A stretch of DNA of 45,533 nucleotides from assembly GCA_903858815.1 (NCBI GenBank), contig CAIOKE010000290.1:1-45533 (forward strand), read 5' to 3'. Under the pieces are notes generated by a model that worked only from the letters and a program-made list of their open reading frames with translations, made no database searches and was not told where the DNA came from. The stretch is from an uncultured Planctomycetaceae bacterium (GTDB taxonomy: Bacteria > Planctomycetota > Planctomycetia > Planctomycetales > Planctomycetaceae). A program made the translations under genes and the position numbers. Positions 18,462-27,610 of this stretch are shown piece after piece; the first letter of the stretch is position 1; each line of letters starts with the position of its first letter.

Positions 18462-19163
18462 TCAGCCGTTCTGCTCTTCGCGATAAGCAAAGCTCATACG
18501 AATCAGATGAGCCACATTTTCTGCTCGCATCTTGTCATTGATACGAGCCCGATGGGCTTCCACCGTCTTCGTGCTGACGTCCAGTTCCTCTGCGATCTCG
18601 CGGCTTGAGAGGCCATCAACCACCATGTCCAGCACCTGCCGCTCGCGGCTGGTCAGGCGATTGATGCTCTCTTCGGTTTCTTCCAGATCGTCAGTGAACC
18701 GGTCGTCCTCTACGTCGTAGAAGTACGCATAGGCACGACCGACGCCGGCGATCAGGTCGTCAATCCGCAGTGGCTTGCACAGAAAATCAAAGGCGCCGTT
18801 CTTCATGGCACGCACTGCCATTGGCACATCGGCATGACCTGAGATCATTACGATTGGCAGATCAAACTTGTCTGCTGCCAGTTTCTCCTGCAGTTCCAGA
18901 CCGGTCATACCGGGCAGCCGCAGGTCCAGTACCAGCACACCAGGTGTACGCTCGCGGTAATCACGATAAAACTCCATGGCCGTCATGTAGTCACGGACAT
19001 CAAGTTTCAGGGTCTTCAGGGCCTCTACGAGCGTTGCTCTGACTTCCTGATCATCTTCCACCAGAAAGACGGTAAACGGTTTTCGCTTTTTCGGTTGTTC
19101 GAACTCAGTCAGGGGAGGTGCTTTTTTCTCCGTCTTCCTGAGTCCACGTCGTTTTCGCTGCAT
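18462..19163 (-). CDS. FixJ/NarL-type two-component response regulator (orphan)
   Basis: 233 residues from the ATG at 19163, which has a strong AGGAGA seven bases upstream. The frame is open to 19292. The receiver domain spans about 30-145: acidic pair EDD at 36-38, predicted phosphoacceptor Asp80 in LVLDLRLPG, a conserved Lys in CKPLRI. A LuxR/NarL-type helix-turn-helix follows at about 163-222: LTSRERQVLDMVVDGLSSRE then STKTVEAHRARI. The first 29 residues are an unusual basic, Lys/Arg-rich extension (MQRKRRGLRKTEKK...). No histidine kinase gene is adjacent, so the partner is encoded elsewhere. It is divergent from the toroid-protein operon and could control it, but that is only inference from position. 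Confidence 0.95.
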   Translation of the reverse strand: MQRKRRGLRKTEKKAPPLTEFEQPKKRKPFTVFLVEDDQEVRATLVEALKTLKLDVRDYMTAMEFYRDYRERTPGVLVLDLRLPGMTGLELQEKLAADKFDLPIVMISGHADVPMAVRAMKNGAFDFLCKPLRIDDLIAGVGRAYAYFYDVEDDRFTDDLEETEESINRLTSRERQVLDMVVDGLSSREIAEELDVSTKTVEAHRARINDKMRAENVAHLIRMSFAYREEQNG

Positions 19164-19629
19164 GAAAACTTCTCCTGTGACAATCCCGCAGGATGCGAGA
19201 TTCGGGGGGAAGCAGGGGGACCTGCTGTCCTGGAGTCGGGACTGCTGCGGTCCACCCCAGTGGCGCACCGCGCCTACACTTTGACACCCCAACGCTCAAA
19301 AGCGAAAGTGTTCGTGGGAAAAAGTTTTATTTTCACAGAAAAAAGCTCCGGCAATCCGCAGCCTCCATCGCGTGGAATCACCTGTGTGACCCGAAAGAGA
19401 CGAAACTACCGGTTTTCAGGCCTCCCAGTCCGCCTGCCGCTCCGCAGGACGATCTCACAACGCGACTTGATGACCATATAAGGATCTACAGATTGTCAAA
19501 TCTGATAATGGTGCGGAATCTGGACCAAACGGCCAGTTTTGCTGGCCATCGGCCTGAATCGCTGTTGCTTTCCCGCACACAGCAACACAGAATCCGACTT
19601 TCCGTTTGCCCATTTGCAAAGGTGCTCGC
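19164..19629. promoter_or_regulatory. Divergent regulatory region, response regulator / toroid operon
   Basis: 466 bases with no credible gene. It is AT-richer than its surroundings around 19310-19350 and 19465-19510. A small palindrome, AGATTGTCAAATCT, lies at 19490-19503 and is followed by TGATAATGG, which resembles a -10 element reading toward the toroid gene. No good -35 is seen. Control by the neighbouring response regulator is possible but unproven. Confidence 0.4.
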
Positions 19630-20679
19630 GTGTTCCGTGCTGCTGCTAATCTGCGATATGCGGTGACCTGCTGCATACCCGTCGGCCTGCTGCTGTTCCT
19701 GGGAATGGGCAGAATTCCCGCCGCTCCGCCCGATCAGCGGACTCAGGATGCCATCCAACAGTCCCTTGACTACCTCGTGTCACTGCAGAAGCGGCAGGGC
19801 TACTGGGAAGCCAACAAGGGCCAGTACCGCGTCGCGATGACCGCACTGGCCGGCACTGCCATGCTGGCGGAAGGTTCCACGGCAACCTCCGGTCGGTACT
19901 CCAAACCCATCCGACTGGCGGTTGACTACCTGCTGTCGATGAGCCGTCCCAATGGGCTCATTGGCTATCGCGAAGATTTCCACTACACCTACGGACATGG
20001 CTACTCCATGGTCTTCCTCAGCCAGGTCTTCGGGGAAGAGGAAGATGAGAAACGTCGCGAAGAACTGCGTGAAGTGCTCAGTCGAGCTGTGCAGTTCTGC
20101 GCGGACGCTCAGACGTCTCGCGGTGGCTGGGGCTATGTCTCAGCGGCTGAAGGCAACGATTTTGATGAAGGTTCAACCTGTATTACGCAGGTGCAGGGAC
20201 TGCGGGCCTGTCGCAATGCCGGCATTCCAGTATCCAGAGAAATCATCGATCGCGCGAAAAAGTACATCGAAGAGTGCACGACCAGCGAAGGCGGCGTGCA
20301 ATACAGCATCCGAGGTGGCGGGGCTCGAGCACCCATCACCGCGGCTGCTCTGGCTGCCATGTTCAACGCTGGCGAGTACGACACCGATGTCACCAAACGC
20401 ATGCGCGAATACTGTCGGCAGAGAATCTGGCCCGAACGCGACTTAGCCGCCGCCGACGGCTTCTGGCACTACATGCACTTCTACTTTGCTCAGGTCGTCT
20501 ATCGAACGGGTGGCGATGACTGGAACAAGTACCGTGGTGAACTTCACGAAAAGCTGTTGCGGGAAATGCAGCAGGGCGGTGGCTGGCAGGATCTGCAGGT
20601 CGGCACTGTGTATGCCACCGCTGTCAACTGCATTATGCTTCAGCTGGATCGCGGGTTTCTGCCGATTTATCAGCGCTAA
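19630..20679 (+). CDS. Secreted prenyltransferase/squalene-oxidase-repeat (alpha/alpha toroid) protein
   Basis: 349 residues from the GTG at 19630, which has AAAGG seven bases upstream and begins directly at a signal peptide (residues ~8-30). A TTG at 19606 is the alternative. Four or more toroid repeats are visible: SLDYLVSLQKRQGYWEANKG, VDYLLSMSRPNGLIGY, AVQFCADAQTSRGGWGY and AKKYIEECTTSEGGVQYS, the QxxxGGW-like pattern of prenyltransferase/squalene-cyclase and related proteins. The DxDD-type motif of active squalene-hopene cyclases was not seen, so the protein is probably a binding or structural toroid rather than a cyclase. It is followed at 12 bases by a lipoprotein gene and then coaX, likely one transcript. 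Confidence 0.88.
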   Translation: MFRAAANLRYAVTCCIPVGLLLFLGMGRIPAAPPDQRTQDAIQQSLDYLVSLQKRQGYWEANKGQYRVAMTALAGTAMLAEGSTATSGRYSKPIRLAVDYLLSMSRPNGLIGYREDFHYTYGHGYSMVFLSQVFGEEEDEKRREELREVLSRAVQFCADAQTSRGGWGYVSAAEGNDFDEGSTCITQVQGLRACRNAGIPVSREIIDRAKKYIEECTTSEGGVQYSIRGGGARAPITAAALAAMFNAGEYDTDVTKRMREYCRQRIWPERDLAAADGFWHYMHFYFAQVVYRTGGDDWNKYRGELHEKLLREMQQGGGWQDLQVGTVYATAVNCIMLQLDRGFLPIYQR

Positions 20680-20691
20680 CACAGGTGAATT

Positions 20692-21678
20692 ATGACTGCA
20701 AGCACAAACCTTCGGGCACATTGCTGCCACTCGATCTTCCGCCTGCTGCTGCTGTCGGGCCTGCTGTCAGTGCCCGGGTGTTCTGAATCGCCGCAGGAAA
20801 CCGCAACAGTTGCTCAGGGGACCGCTGCTTCTGCCCCGGCGGCGGACGCCACCGCCACGCAGCCAACTGCTGCCGCGGAAGATCAGAAAAAGACAGAAAA
20901 ATCTGCCGCTCGCGAATTCCGACCACTCGCACTCAGTGGGCTGGGCGGAACCGAAAAGGCAACGGCCAGCGATACCAGTACGATGTCCGTCAGCCAGAAA
21001 ATCCAATCCGTCATCAGTCATCTGCAGCCAATTCAGATTCTGCTGGGAAAGTGGCGTGGTACCACTCGCCGTGAATACGAAAGTTTCAAGGCTGTGGACA
21101 GCCATGAATGGGTCTGGGACCTGCGCACCAACCCGGAACAACCGGCTCTCGTCATGGCCTCCGATAAAAGTCCCTACCTGCGTTCGGGAAGACTTTCCTG
21201 GGACCTTGATAACCAGAAGTTTGTTCTGACGGGTGTGGATGCCGAAGGCCGCGAACGAAAACTTGTCGGTGACTTCACTGAGGCTCCGCACGAAGTCACC
21301 GGCAGTGATGACAAGCAGCACCGAGTATTCCGACTGGAACTTCACGAAGAGCTGGCCACTGCCGGCGAACAGTGGCAACTGGCAATTGCCCAGCAGGAAA
21401 ATAATCGCTACCTGCTCGAAGTCGGGAAGCGCAGAGGAAAGGCGGACTTTGCTCGGTTTGATACCGTTTCGACTCAGCGCGAAGGCACCTCTTTTGCCCT
21501 CAGCGATACAGGCTATGCCGAACGCACCTGCATCATCTCCGAAGGGCTGGGAACCACAGAAGTGACCTGGAAAGGCCGTTCCTACTGGGTTTGCTGTTCC
21601 GGTTGCAAAGCAGCTTTTGAAGATGATCCTGCAACGTGGATCGCCCGCGCTGCGGAACGTGCTGAAGAGTCAAAATGA
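20692..21678 (+). CDS. Predicted lipoprotein with Cys-rich (YHS/TRASH-like) C-terminus
   Basis: 328 residues. The leader has a hydrophobic run and a Cys at position 30 (LLSVPGC), a plausible though not textbook lipobox, followed by an Ala/Thr-rich linker (~33-65) that usually marks a surface or periplasmic lipoprotein. The middle (~105-260) is a beta-rich domain of unknown type. The C-terminal ~45 residues read TCIISEG then SYWVCCSGCKAAFEDDP, which resembles YHS/TRASH metal-binding modules with Cys ligands. That is a pattern match, not a proven assignment. AGGTG precedes the ATG. The stop overlaps the coaX start (ATGA). A role in metal sensing or handling is possible. Confidence 0.82.
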   Translation: MTASTNLRAHCCHSIFRLLLLSGLLSVPGCSESPQETATVAQGTAASAPAADATATQPTAAAEDQKKTEKSAAREFRPLALSGLGGTEKATASDTSTMSVSQKIQSVISHLQPIQILLGKWRGTTRREYESFKAVDSHEWVWDLRTNPEQPALVMASDKSPYLRSGRLSWDLDNQKFVLTGVDAEGRERKLVGDFTEAPHEVTGSDDKQHRVFRLELHEELATAGEQWQLAIAQQENNRYLLEVGKRRGKADFARFDTVSTQREGTSFALSDTGYAERTCIISEGLGTTEVTWKGRSYWVCCSGCKAAFEDDPATWIARAAERAEESK

Positions 21679-22496
21679 GTGTCGTTGCCGCCATCGATAT
21701 CGGAAATACTCGCGCCAAGTTCGGCCTGATTGGTTGCCCCTCGCTCGGGGCAACCGGCGAAGTCACAGCCAGTGTCCTTCACGACGGTCTGCAGCTTGCC
21801 GAATCCCTGCTGCAGTGGTGGCATCAGACAGCTGCCTCACGTGTTCAGTCCGTGGTCATCGCCGGAAGTGATCCGGACTGTCGAGATCAGTTGCTGACAA
21901 ACTGGCCGGCGGCTCTCCCGGCACCACTGGTTGTCCGCTCGGGAACGCAGATCCCCGTCAAGGCCGATGTGGATTTCCCCGATAAGGTTGGTATTGATCG
22001 CCTGCTGAATGCGTTCGCCGCTCAGTTTCTCATTCAGCAGGATCAATCGGCCATTATTGTCGACTCAGGGACTGCCACGACCGTGGATCTGATCACACCG
22101 GGCCCCGTCTTTCGCGGCGGCAGCATCCTTCCCGGACTGCGTCTTTCCGCTCGCGCACTCCACGACTACACGGCCCGCCTGCCATTGCTGGATGTGGATG
22201 AATCCCTGATTCAGCTGCCGGTTGTACCCGGGCGAAATACCCAGGATGCCATCCTTGCCGGACTGTTCCTCGGACAGCTTGGATCGGTTCGTGAACTTGT
22301 TCATCGTCTCGAACAGGCCACTCACCAGATCGCTCCGACATGTGGACGACCGGCACTGATTATCAGCGGTGGCGGCGGCAGACAACTGGCCAGTCATCTC
22401 CCCGATGCACGATTTGTGGACAGCCTCGCTCTGCATGGTCTGGGCTGGCTCGCTCATCAACTGCAGGCCCAGCATGGAACTCAGAGCAGTGGCTGA
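21675..22496 (+). CDS. coaX: Type III pantothenate kinase
   Basis: Catalyses the ATP-dependent phosphorylation of pantothenate, the first step of coenzyme A biosynthesis. 273 residues, the usual length. Family motifs: AAIDIGNTRAKFGL at the N-terminus, DKVGIDRLLNAFAA near residue 103 (GxDR substrate motif), VDSGTATTVDLI near 127, GGSILPGLRLSARALHDYTA near 147 and NTQDAILAGLFLG near 187. The type III enzyme has an ASKHA-type fold and is insensitive to CoA feedback. It overlaps the lipoprotein gene by four bases. Its last 16 bases overlap the convergent flavoprotein gene. Confidence 0.96.
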   Translation: MSVVAAIDIGNTRAKFGLIGCPSLGATGEVTASVLHDGLQLAESLLQWWHQTAASRVQSVVIAGSDPDCRDQLLTNWPAALPAPLVVRSGTQIPVKADVDFPDKVGIDRLLNAFAAQFLIQQDQSAIIVDSGTATTVDLITPGPVFRGGSILPGLRLSARALHDYTARLPLLDVDESLIQLPVVPGRNTQDAILAGLFLGQLGSVRELVHRLEQATHQIAPTCGRPALIISGGGGRQLASHLPDARFVDSLALHGLGWLAHQLQAQHGTQSSG

Positions 22497-24037
22497 GAAG
22501 TTCTCCGTTCTGCAATTGCAGCGTATTTCGGTGCGGCAGTGTGGGCCAGTCGATTCCGCAGCGGCTCGGACAGCAGTCCCACTCGATTCCACGGCTCAAG
22601 TTCACGCCGCATCGTGTCAAACACCGCAGCAGACTGCCGGGCTGGCAACGTCCCGGCGCACAGGTCAAAACATCGTTCTGCCGCCGCACACAGCTTTTCG
22701 TCACCCGTTTGCAGAAACCCCTGCGGCCAGTGTCCCGGATCTGCTGCTAACTGCTTCTCAAACTCGATCGCTGCCATAAAGTACCACGCTGCAAAGCCGC
22801 AGAACAGGCGGAAATCCGGCATGGCCCGATAACACCCGCCGGTCAGCAGGTCCAGCCACCGAACTTCTGCCGCCACCTGCTGACTGTACTGCTGCAGCCG
22901 CTTCTGACACTCCTTCAGATCCTGCAGCAACGCTTCACCAACACGCAGAACTCCGCTTAACGCATGGGCGATGCCACTGCTGTGCAGTGGATCCACAAAA
23001 CCAAACGCTATCGGCAGCAGCACCCAGCCCGGCCCGGCTGCCCGGCGACGACAGCGACTCAATCGCAGCTGAAATCCCATGCGGTCTGAAGGCGCACAAC
23101 AGCTCAATGAACCAAACAGATCACCCAATGAAGGGTATTGCCGCATCCGCCGCTGAAAGTAGTCTCGCGGAGTTTCACCGCTCCCCACATCATCACCTCC
23201 CGCCCGTAATTGCGACATTCCACTCATTCGCTCCGGCTCTACCAGCCCAACACTTGTCGTGCCGTTGTCCATCCGCAGCATCCAGCACCAGCCTGAATCC
23301 AGCAGATGATGCTGGGCTGCGTCATCACCGCTGAAAGGATCATCCGCTGACGCCGCCTCGTTGAACCCCCGCACATCCCGAAAGTGACCGTAAATCGCAT
23401 TCGTCCGAGTCCGCATCCAGTCATCGTCGAACGGATTATTCACCAGTCTGGAAATTGCCTGACCGGCACCAGTGGCGTCAATCAGCCATGAACACTGCAC
23501 ATTTCGCAGAGCCCCGGAAGAATCTGCTACGGATTGCAGCTGCAGGTTCCACAAATGAGCAGACGAGTCAAACTGAGCAGCCACCAGCGTGGTGTCCTCC
23601 AGTACGCTGACACCGGCCCGAGTCGCACACTGCACCAGATATTGATCGACCGAACTTCGCAACCAGTGCGTGTCACTCCAGTAATCACTGGAACTGGCCG
23701 CTGCCAGCATGGAAAAATCATGCTGAGCATTATCCGAAAAACGCTGTTCCGAAAAGTGCCGGTAATAACTGAAACCTCGCTTCTTACCGCAAATGACCTC
23801 CGGACTGGCGAGCTTCCATGTGCCCCAGCAGGCCAGTGGAGCCAGCTCCGGCAACGCAAACCGATCGGCCAGATGCGCCAACAGGAAGTCGGCCGTCGGT
23901 GTTGAACTCTCACCTATCGCAAATCGTGGATGCCGCTGCCGATCCACAATCAGCACTGAACGACCATTTCGAGCAAGCAGCCAGCCCAGCAGACTGCCCG
24001 AAAACCCTGACCCGGCAATCACCACATCACATCGCAC
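22481..24037 (-). CDS. Flavin-dependent halogenase-like FAD oxidoreductase
   Basis: 518 residues. The N-terminus is a dinucleotide-binding fold: MRCDVVIAGSGFSGSLLGWL (GxGxxG at 9-14), an acidic strand end IVDR, and FAIGESSTPTADFLL, a motif shared with tryptophan-halogenase-like and geranylgeranyl-reductase-like flavoproteins. In active flavin halogenases a GWxWxIP motif is expected; here the matching region reads GWCWMLRM, so halogenation is doubtful and a monooxygenase or reductase role is equally open. PIAFGFVDPLHSSGIAHA is the usual FAD-contact region. It starts 15 bases after the stop of the second PSD1 gene on the same strand, so the two are probably one operon, an unusual pairing. The substrate is unknown. 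Confidence 0.85.
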   Translation of the reverse strand: MRCDVVIAGSGFSGSLLGWLLARNGRSVLIVDRQRHPRFAIGESSTPTADFLLAHLADRFALPELAPLACWGTWKLASPEVICGKKRGFSYYRHFSEQRFSDNAQHDFSMLAAASSSDYWSDTHWLRSSVDQYLVQCATRAGVSVLEDTTLVAAQFDSSAHLWNLQLQSVADSSGALRNVQCSWLIDATGAGQAISRLVNNPFDDDWMRTRTNAIYGHFRDVRGFNEAASADDPFSGDDAAQHHLLDSGWCWMLRMDNGTTSVGLVEPERMSGMSQLRAGGDDVGSGETPRDYFQRRMRQYPSLGDLFGSLSCCAPSDRMGFQLRLSRCRRRAAGPGWVLLPIAFGFVDPLHSSGIAHALSGVLRVGEALLQDLKECQKRLQQYSQQVAAEVRWLDLLTGGCYRAMPDFRLFCGFAAWYFMAAIEFEKQLAADPGHWPQGFLQTGDEKLCAAAERCFDLCAGTLPARQSAAVFDTMRRELEPWNRVGLLSEPLRNRLAHTAAPKYAAIAERRTSQPLL

Positions 24038-24052
24038 TGGTGCGCCCCTGCT

Positions 24053-26416
24053 TCAGTCTACAAACAGAAACTGATTACCGGCAATCAATGTTCTGCACAA
24101 CGCTGACCATGCCTGCAGTCGAACCTCACTGCCATCAGCCACCGCCGTAAATGATGGCTCCACAGCACGCAGGAAATCCAGTGCACGCTGCTGTTCCGAA
24201 ATTGTCGCCGGTCGGCCATAAATCACCTGAAACAGCGAACTTACCCTGTCAGTTGCCCCTGCACCGGCACTCCCAAAGTCCGCCTCTCGGCATCCCTGAG
24301 CCTCCACAAGACGACGACTTTGCTCGTGCACCAGACTGCTGTTCATCAGAAACAGAGCCTGGTTGGGGACCGTTGTCGTCGGACGCTGCTCGATATGACT
24401 TGCCGTCTCAACATAATCAAACGTCGAAAACATCTCGTACAAAGCCGCACGATCGATCGCAAGATAAACGGCCCGCCGCGGAGCATCCACGCCAACGGCT
24501 GGACCACCCATGGTTCGGTCCAATCCGCCACCCATGTACAACACGGAATCACGCACCGCTTCCGCTTCCAGACGCCGACGATTCTGACGCCATAACAGTC
24601 GATTCTCAGGGTCACGCAATTCGTAACCCGAACGAATACTGCTGGACATCTGCCACGTGCGACTGTTCAGAATCAGACGATGCATGGCTTTCAATGACCA
24701 GCCCTGCCGCATCAACTCGCCAGCCAGCCAGTCCAGTAACTCCGGATGACTGGGCTTTTCCGCCTGCAGACCCCAGTTGCTGGGACTGCCCATCAACGGC
24801 CGTCCAAAATGCCACATCCACAGCCGATTCACCATCACTCGCGACGTCAGCGGCTGCTGTGGTGAAACCAGCCAGCGTGCCAGCTGCAGGCGACCACTGG
24901 CACCCTCCGGAATCTGCTCGGCCGGCACCACCTTCGTCAGAATTGTCGGCATGCCGCGAGGAATCAGAGCAGGACCCGGCTTCAGATGATTCCCTCGCAG
25001 GTGCACGGGCAGATTCACCTGCTGCCCCTCCTCCGTCGCCATCACCATCGCATGCTGCGGCAACTCCTTCTGCAGCTTTTCCAGCTGCTCCCTCCGGCTG
25101 CTGACCGCATCGGAGACACCCGACTTCTGCAGACGCTCCGTTTCCGCCTGAAACTCGTCAATTTTCTGCTGATGCACCCGACGCTGCTCATCAATCGCTC
25201 GAGATGGCAGCGGACGTTCCATCCATTTGGAAACAAAATCACGATTCTGCATCGTGCGAGTGCTGTAGAAAATGCCGGCAAGGGCGTAGTAGTCCCGCGC
25301 TGCCAGTGGATCAAACTTATGATCGTGGCAACGCGCACAGGACAGCGTCAGCCCCAGCATCGTCCGGCTGACCGTGTCGATCTGCTCGTCCACGATGTCA
25401 ATCTGCATCTTGTCCTTGTCCTGCTCCGCCAGCATCTTCGGCCCCAGTACCAGCAGTCCCGTGGCAGTCAGCAGATCGCCCGCCGCCTGCTCATCCTCCG
25501 GAACCGGCAGCAAATCCCCAGCCAGTTGCTGAACCAGAAACTGATCAAACGGAAGGTCGGCGTTCAGACTGCGAATCACCCAGTCACGATAACGCCACGC
25601 CTCTGGTAATCCATGATTCTCGTCCGCACCATTGGTCGTCGCATAACGCACCAGATCCAGCCAGTGACGACCCCAGCGCTCTCCGTATTCCGGAGCAGCC
25701 AGCAGACGATCGACAACCTTCGCAAACGCATCGTCCGCAGGATCCGCCAGAAACGCAGCCGTCTCCTCTGCTGTCGGTGGCAGACCTGTCAGATCAAACG
25801 TCGCTCGACGTATCAGCGTGCGACGATCCGCCTCGGACGCAGGTTCCATGCCCTCCTGCCTCAAACGTTCGCGGACAAAACGATCGATGGGGTTCGCGGA
25901 CCACAGGAGCTCCGGCTCGTCCGGTACCTGCACTGCAGCCAGCGACTGAAAAGCCCAGTGCTGCTCAGCCGCCTCCCAGTCCACCGGGCGAAGTTTTGCT
26001 GCCGGGACGTCAGCCCGAGGATCCGGAGCACCCCGGCGAACCCAGTCACTCAGAATTGCCACATCCCGCTCAGACAGACGGCCCGCAGGAGGCATCTGCA
26101 GCGACTCATAACGAATGGACTGCAACAGCAGACTGGACTGCACGTCCCCGGGAATTACGGCCGGACCACTGTCGCCACCCCGTAACACCCCGTCACGAAA
26201 ATCCAGCCGCAGCCCACCACGCAGAATTCGCGAATCACCCGAATGGCACTCATAGCAATGCTGCACCAGTATCGGACGCACCTCAGCTTCGAAAAACTGC
26301 AAGTCAGCCGCCGTCAGCTGAACTGACGGTTCGGCTGACTGCTGCATCGTGATCAGCGATGCAATCCCGCAGAACAGCGTCAGGATCTCGACAACGAACA
26401 GGGAGGAAAGAACCAT
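24053..26416 (-). CDS. PSCyt1/PSCyt2/PSD1 (DUF1549/DUF1553) secreted protein
   Basis: 787 residues from the ATG at 26416, which places a hydrophobic signal sequence (~3-24) at the N-terminus. The frame is open to 26545. PSCyt1 haem motif CYECH is at residues 54-58. PSCyt2 (~165-390) contains GLTLSCARCHDHKFDPLAAR. A coiled-coil-like stretch (~415-470, REQLEKLQKEL) precedes PSD1 (~505-787), with SGRLQLARWLVSPQQPLTSR and the family-typical end ALCRTLIAGNQFLFVD. This is the standard compact architecture, unlike the first PSD1 protein (3287-6865), which has an insertion. No DUF1501 gene is adjacent. The next gene downstream is the halogenase-like flavoprotein. The product is exported; its enzymatic activity is unproven. 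Confidence 0.93.
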   Translation of the reverse strand: MVLSSLFVVEILTLFCGIASLITMQQSAEPSVQLTAADLQFFEAEVRPILVQHCYECHSGDSRILRGGLRLDFRDGVLRGGDSGPAVIPGDVQSSLLLQSIRYESLQMPPAGRLSERDVAILSDWVRRGAPDPRADVPAAKLRPVDWEAAEQHWAFQSLAAVQVPDEPELLWSANPIDRFVRERLRQEGMEPASEADRRTLIRRATFDLTGLPPTAEETAAFLADPADDAFAKVVDRLLAAPEYGERWGRHWLDLVRYATTNGADENHGLPEAWRYRDWVIRSLNADLPFDQFLVQQLAGDLLPVPEDEQAAGDLLTATGLLVLGPKMLAEQDKDKMQIDIVDEQIDTVSRTMLGLTLSCARCHDHKFDPLAARDYYALAGIFYSTRTMQNRDFVSKWMERPLPSRAIDEQRRVHQQKIDEFQAETERLQKSGVSDAVSSRREQLEKLQKELPQHAMVMATEEGQQVNLPVHLRGNHLKPGPALIPRGMPTILTKVVPAEQIPEGASGRLQLARWLVSPQQPLTSRVMVNRLWMWHFGRPLMGSPSNWGLQAEKPSHPELLDWLAGELMRQGWSLKAMHRLILNSRTWQMSSSIRSGYELRDPENRLLWRQNRRRLEAEAVRDSVLYMGGGLDRTMGGPAVGVDAPRRAVYLAIDRAALYEMFSTFDYVETASHIEQRPTTTVPNQALFLMNSSLVHEQSRRLVEAQGCREADFGSAGAGATDRVSSLFQVIYGRPATISEQQRALDFLRAVEPSFTAVADGSEVRLQAWSALCRTLIAGNQFLFVD

Positions 26417-26689
26417 AGGTGGGAAGATTCTGTAATGACCAGACAACGTCGATTCAACGACCAATTCATTCGTTCTTTGCTTCAGCATACTTCTCTGGCA
26501 GACAGCCGAGCAATCGGAAAATCGGGTCAGAATCAGCAGTCTCACCGGTCCTGCCGCTGAAAATCACTGCTTCCCGCAGCCACCACCCCCAACTCTGCTG
26601 GCCTCGCGACTCCCATGACCCTATATTTCCCCCGCTGGCCACGGCCCCGCTTTTGTCATCCACCGGCTACTTTCCCTGCACCCCCGACC

Positions 26690-27610
26690 ATGTCCGAGAT
26701 TCACGTTCCAGAATCGCTCCGTGGCGTCTGCATCAGCATCGGCAACTTTGACGGTGTTCATCGCGGGCACGCCAGCATGCTGCAACAGCTGAAAGAACTG
26801 GCAGCGGAACTTTCCGTACCAGCGGCAGTCGTGACGTTCGACCCACATCCAATCGCCATCCTGCGACCGGAATTCACACCGCCTCTGCTCACGACTCGCG
26901 AAGAACGCCGGCGTCTGCTGCTTGAGAGTGGACTTGCTGCCGTCTTTGTCCTGCCGGTCAGCACCAGCCTGCTGCAGCTGACCCCCGAACAGTTCTTCGA
27001 ACAGGTGGTCCTCGGCAAATTCCACGCTCGCGGCATGGTGGAGGGCCCCAATTTTCATTTCGGTCGCGACCGGGCCGGCAGTGTCGACACACTGCAGACA
27101 CTCTGCCACAACGCCGGCATTGCCTGCCGCATTGTAGCACCGGCAGATGACGGTGCGGAAATGATTTCTTCCAGTCGAATTCGTGGCCTGTTGTGCCGCC
27201 GGGCCGTTGCCGATGCTGTGCGTCTGCTGGGTCGCCCTTATCGCATCAGCGGTTTCGTGCATCGCGGCGCCCAGCGCGGTCGAACGATCGGTTTCCCGAC
27301 CGCAAATCTCACAGGCATTGAAACACTGCTGCCCGCACACGGCGTCTACGCAGGAACCGCAGACGTCAATGGACAGCATTGGCCAGCCGCCGTCAGCATC
27401 GGACCTAATCCAACCTTCGGGGAACAGCGAGAAAAAATCGAAGTGCACCTCGCTGGATTCACCGGGGATCTCTACGGCCTGCGACTGAATGTGGATCTTT
27501 TGTCCGAGATTCGCCCGCTGCAGTCATTCAATTCGGCCAGCCAGTTGATCGCTCAGATCACAGCCGACGTCGCCCTCGTCAAAGATCTGGTCGCTTCAGC
27601 AAATCACTGA
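26690..27610 (+). CDS. ribF: Bifunctional riboflavin kinase / FAD synthetase
   Basis: Cytoplasmic enzyme making FMN from riboflavin and FAD from FMN, each with ATP. 306 residues from the ATG at 26690, preferred over an upstream in-frame ATG at 26615 because MSEIHVPESLRGVCIS starts at the domain. The FAD-synthetase domain (nucleotidyltransferase; ~1-175) has GNFDGVHRGHASML, the TFDPHP motif and VEGPNFHFGRDRAGS. The C-terminal riboflavin-kinase domain (~180-306) has GFVHRGAQRGRTIGFPTANL and NPTFGEQREKIEVHL. No FMN riboswitch was seen upstream. The stop overlaps the convergent pseudouridine-synthase stop by seven bases. Confidence 0.97.
   Translation: MSEIHVPESLRGVCISIGNFDGVHRGHASMLQQLKELAAELSVPAAVVTFDPHPIAILRPEFTPPLLTTREERRRLLLESGLAAVFVLPVSTSLLQLTPEQFFEQVVLGKFHARGMVEGPNFHFGRDRAGSVDTLQTLCHNAGIACRIVAPADDGAEMISSSRIRGLLCRRAVADAVRLLGRPYRISGFVHRGAQRGRTIGFPTANLTGIETLLPAHGVYAGTADVNGQHWPAAVSIGPNPTFGEQREKIEVHLAGFTGDLYGLRLNVDLLSEIRPLQSFNSASQLIAQITADVALVKDLVASANH

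Noticed and set aside
19630-20679. Calling the toroid protein a squalene-hopene cyclase
   Set aside because: It is half the usual length, has a signal peptide and no DxDD motif was found.
22481-24037. Calling the flavoprotein a true tryptophan halogenase
   Set aside because: The GWxWxIP motif expected for halogenases is not intact (GWCWMLRM), so only 'halogenase-like' is justified.
24151-26352. Long plus-strand frames across the second PSD1 gene
   Set aside because: They are antisense to a protein with haem and PSD1 motifs. Their products are low-complexity, Pro/Ser/Arg-rich.
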